NCBI GenBank assembly: GCA_018873245.2
Contig: JAEMBT020000001.1
Location: 15,044,220-15,108,219 of the forward strand
DNA length: 64,000 bases
Direction: 5' to 3'
DNA from: Archegozetes longisetosus
Lineage: Eukaryota > Arthropoda > Arachnida > Sarcoptiformes > Trhypochthoniidae
Shown here: in pieces, positions 62,933 through 64,000 of the stretch
How positions within the stretch are numbered: the stretch's first letter is position 1
How the letters are laid out: each line of letters starts with the position of its first letter
Translations under genes and position numbers: made by a program
Notes under the pieces: model-generated
What the model was told of the DNA's origin: nothing
Database searches by the model: none
The model's input: only the letters and a program-made list of their open reading frames with translations

Positions 62933-63180
62933 TCGAGATGTTTTACGCTCTTTTAGACAAATAGAATGTCTAGAAATTGAAATTAATAGGCATTCTTTAA
63001 GTTAGGATCGCTTAATTTATTTCAATTTCGATCAATTCTCTATATGTAAAAAATACAAGTTTTAGAACAAATTAAAAGAAAATGTTTTGTGCTCTTTTAG
63101 ACAAGTAACATGCCGAAAAATAAAACTCCATAGATATTCTTTAAGTTGGGATCGATTAAATTTGTTTTATTTTAAACTAT
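62933..63180. repeat. Diverged tandem duplication, period about 144 bp
   Basis: TGTTTTACGCTCTTTTAGAC near 62,939 recurs as TGTTTTGTGCTCTTTTAGAC near 63,083. ATTCTTTAAGTTAGGATCG recurs as ATTCTTTAAGTTGGGATCG. Confidence 0.75.
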
Positions 63181-63802
63181 TCAGTATAATTGGAACATAA
63201 AAATTTTGAAAATTGAATCGAAAGAAAAATTTTTTCCGATTCGAAGATTGAACTAAATTGTTTAAAGATTCACAAGCGATAGTATCAATAATATCGAACC
63301 TATATGAATATTGTGCAATATCCAGGATCATTGAAACTTATTGTAATAATTGAAACAAGAGAAATACACTACTGTCTATATCCATGCTATGGTTTTTGCA
63401 GTAGTTAAAATTTGTTTTAAACGTCGACTAGGAAATAATTTATTTGATTCGTTTCAAGTAAAAATTTGTAGACCGCACTGAGACATAAATAAGTTAATTA
63501 TAAAATGAATTCTCCAGATGCTGCCTTAATTGTCTAAGAATTTTGGTTAGGTAAATCAGTTGCCTAGAGAAGTAAAAATGTTTCCCATCGACCTTTTCAC
63601 AATTTATAAACCGCATAAAAGACTAATAAATTTAAAACAATTGGTTCCTACAATCTCGGTTAATGAGATTATATATACGTATATATATAAATAATAGATA
63701 CATATTATATATTATATACATATTATATATTATAAATATATTGTAGAATATACGTTGTCCACGCATACATAAATCTCTGAATTCCGCGTCGGCCTTTTCC
63801 TA

Positions 63803-63841
<39 letters not shown>

Positions 63842-63859
63842 ACCACCACCACCACCACA
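63803..63859. repeat. (CA)n followed by (CAC)n microsatellite
   Basis: About 38 bp of CA/AC dinucleotides pass directly into about six CAC trinucleotides. Confidence 0.97.
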
Positions 63860-64000
63860 CTGTTTTACAAAATTTGCTTATTCAATCTAAAACTTTATGA
63901 ACGTTTATTAGCCATTTCAATCGTGATACGTTTTTCCTAGCGAAAATATTTTTTCGAAATATTCTAACTGATCTTATTTTCTACTAATATTTTATATTTT

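Larger units (their letters stand above)
62020..64000. other. Non-coding right end
   Basis: No gene recognised. It contains a tandem duplication at about 62,933-63,180, an AT-rich patch at 63,670-63,745 (TATATA/TATTATATAT words) and a CA microsatellite. Confidence 0.5.

Overview
This is AT-rich nuclear DNA of an animal. Genes are split by GT-AG introns, there are many microsatellites, and much of the right half is transposon debris. Short interstitial runs of TTAGG/AACCT (near 45,370-45,410 and 52,830-52,860) match the arthropod telomere motif. Together with an RGS gene and secreted EAR and CCP-type proteins, they suggest an arthropod, but I cannot name a species.

Left part (1-29.7 kb): one long plus-strand gene for a regulator of G-protein signalling. 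Seven exons (20,580-29,610) join with consistent phases and end in a complete RGS domain. A probable upstream exon ending at 2,707 joins in phase across an intron of about 17.9 kb. The introns hold microsatellites, short tandem repeats and copies of one small inverted-repeat element.

Middle part (29.7-41.5 kb): about 5 kb of intergenic DNA with a pogo-like MITE, then a compact five-exon plus-strand gene (34,769-41,414). It encodes a predicted secreted protein of 2,123 residues: signal peptide, short propeptide with a furin-type site, N-terminal EAR/EPTP-like propeller, a short coil, a long array of degenerate repeats of about 55 residues, a second coil, and a C-terminal EAR-like region.

Right part (41.5-64 kb): a dense transposon region. 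It holds several large palindromic (foldback) elements, one of them nested inside another with an 8-bp target duplication. There are also two relics of a transposon family whose product joins a DDE nuclease to a SWIM zinc finger, and a decayed minus-strand LINE reverse transcriptase. Between them lie exons of a secreted CCP/sushi-type gene (48,604-48,873 and 51,306-51,724, with a one-base frameshift in the first) and a 108-codon unidentified ORF or exon (56,034-56,360). Two of the palindromic elements carry a helix-turn-helix coding remnant interrupted by a short intron at the same position, which suggests a common autonomous parent.

No CRISPR array, rRNA gene or convincing tRNA gene was seen. 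All gene models come from reading ORFs and splice signals by eye; no similarity search or RNA evidence was available.
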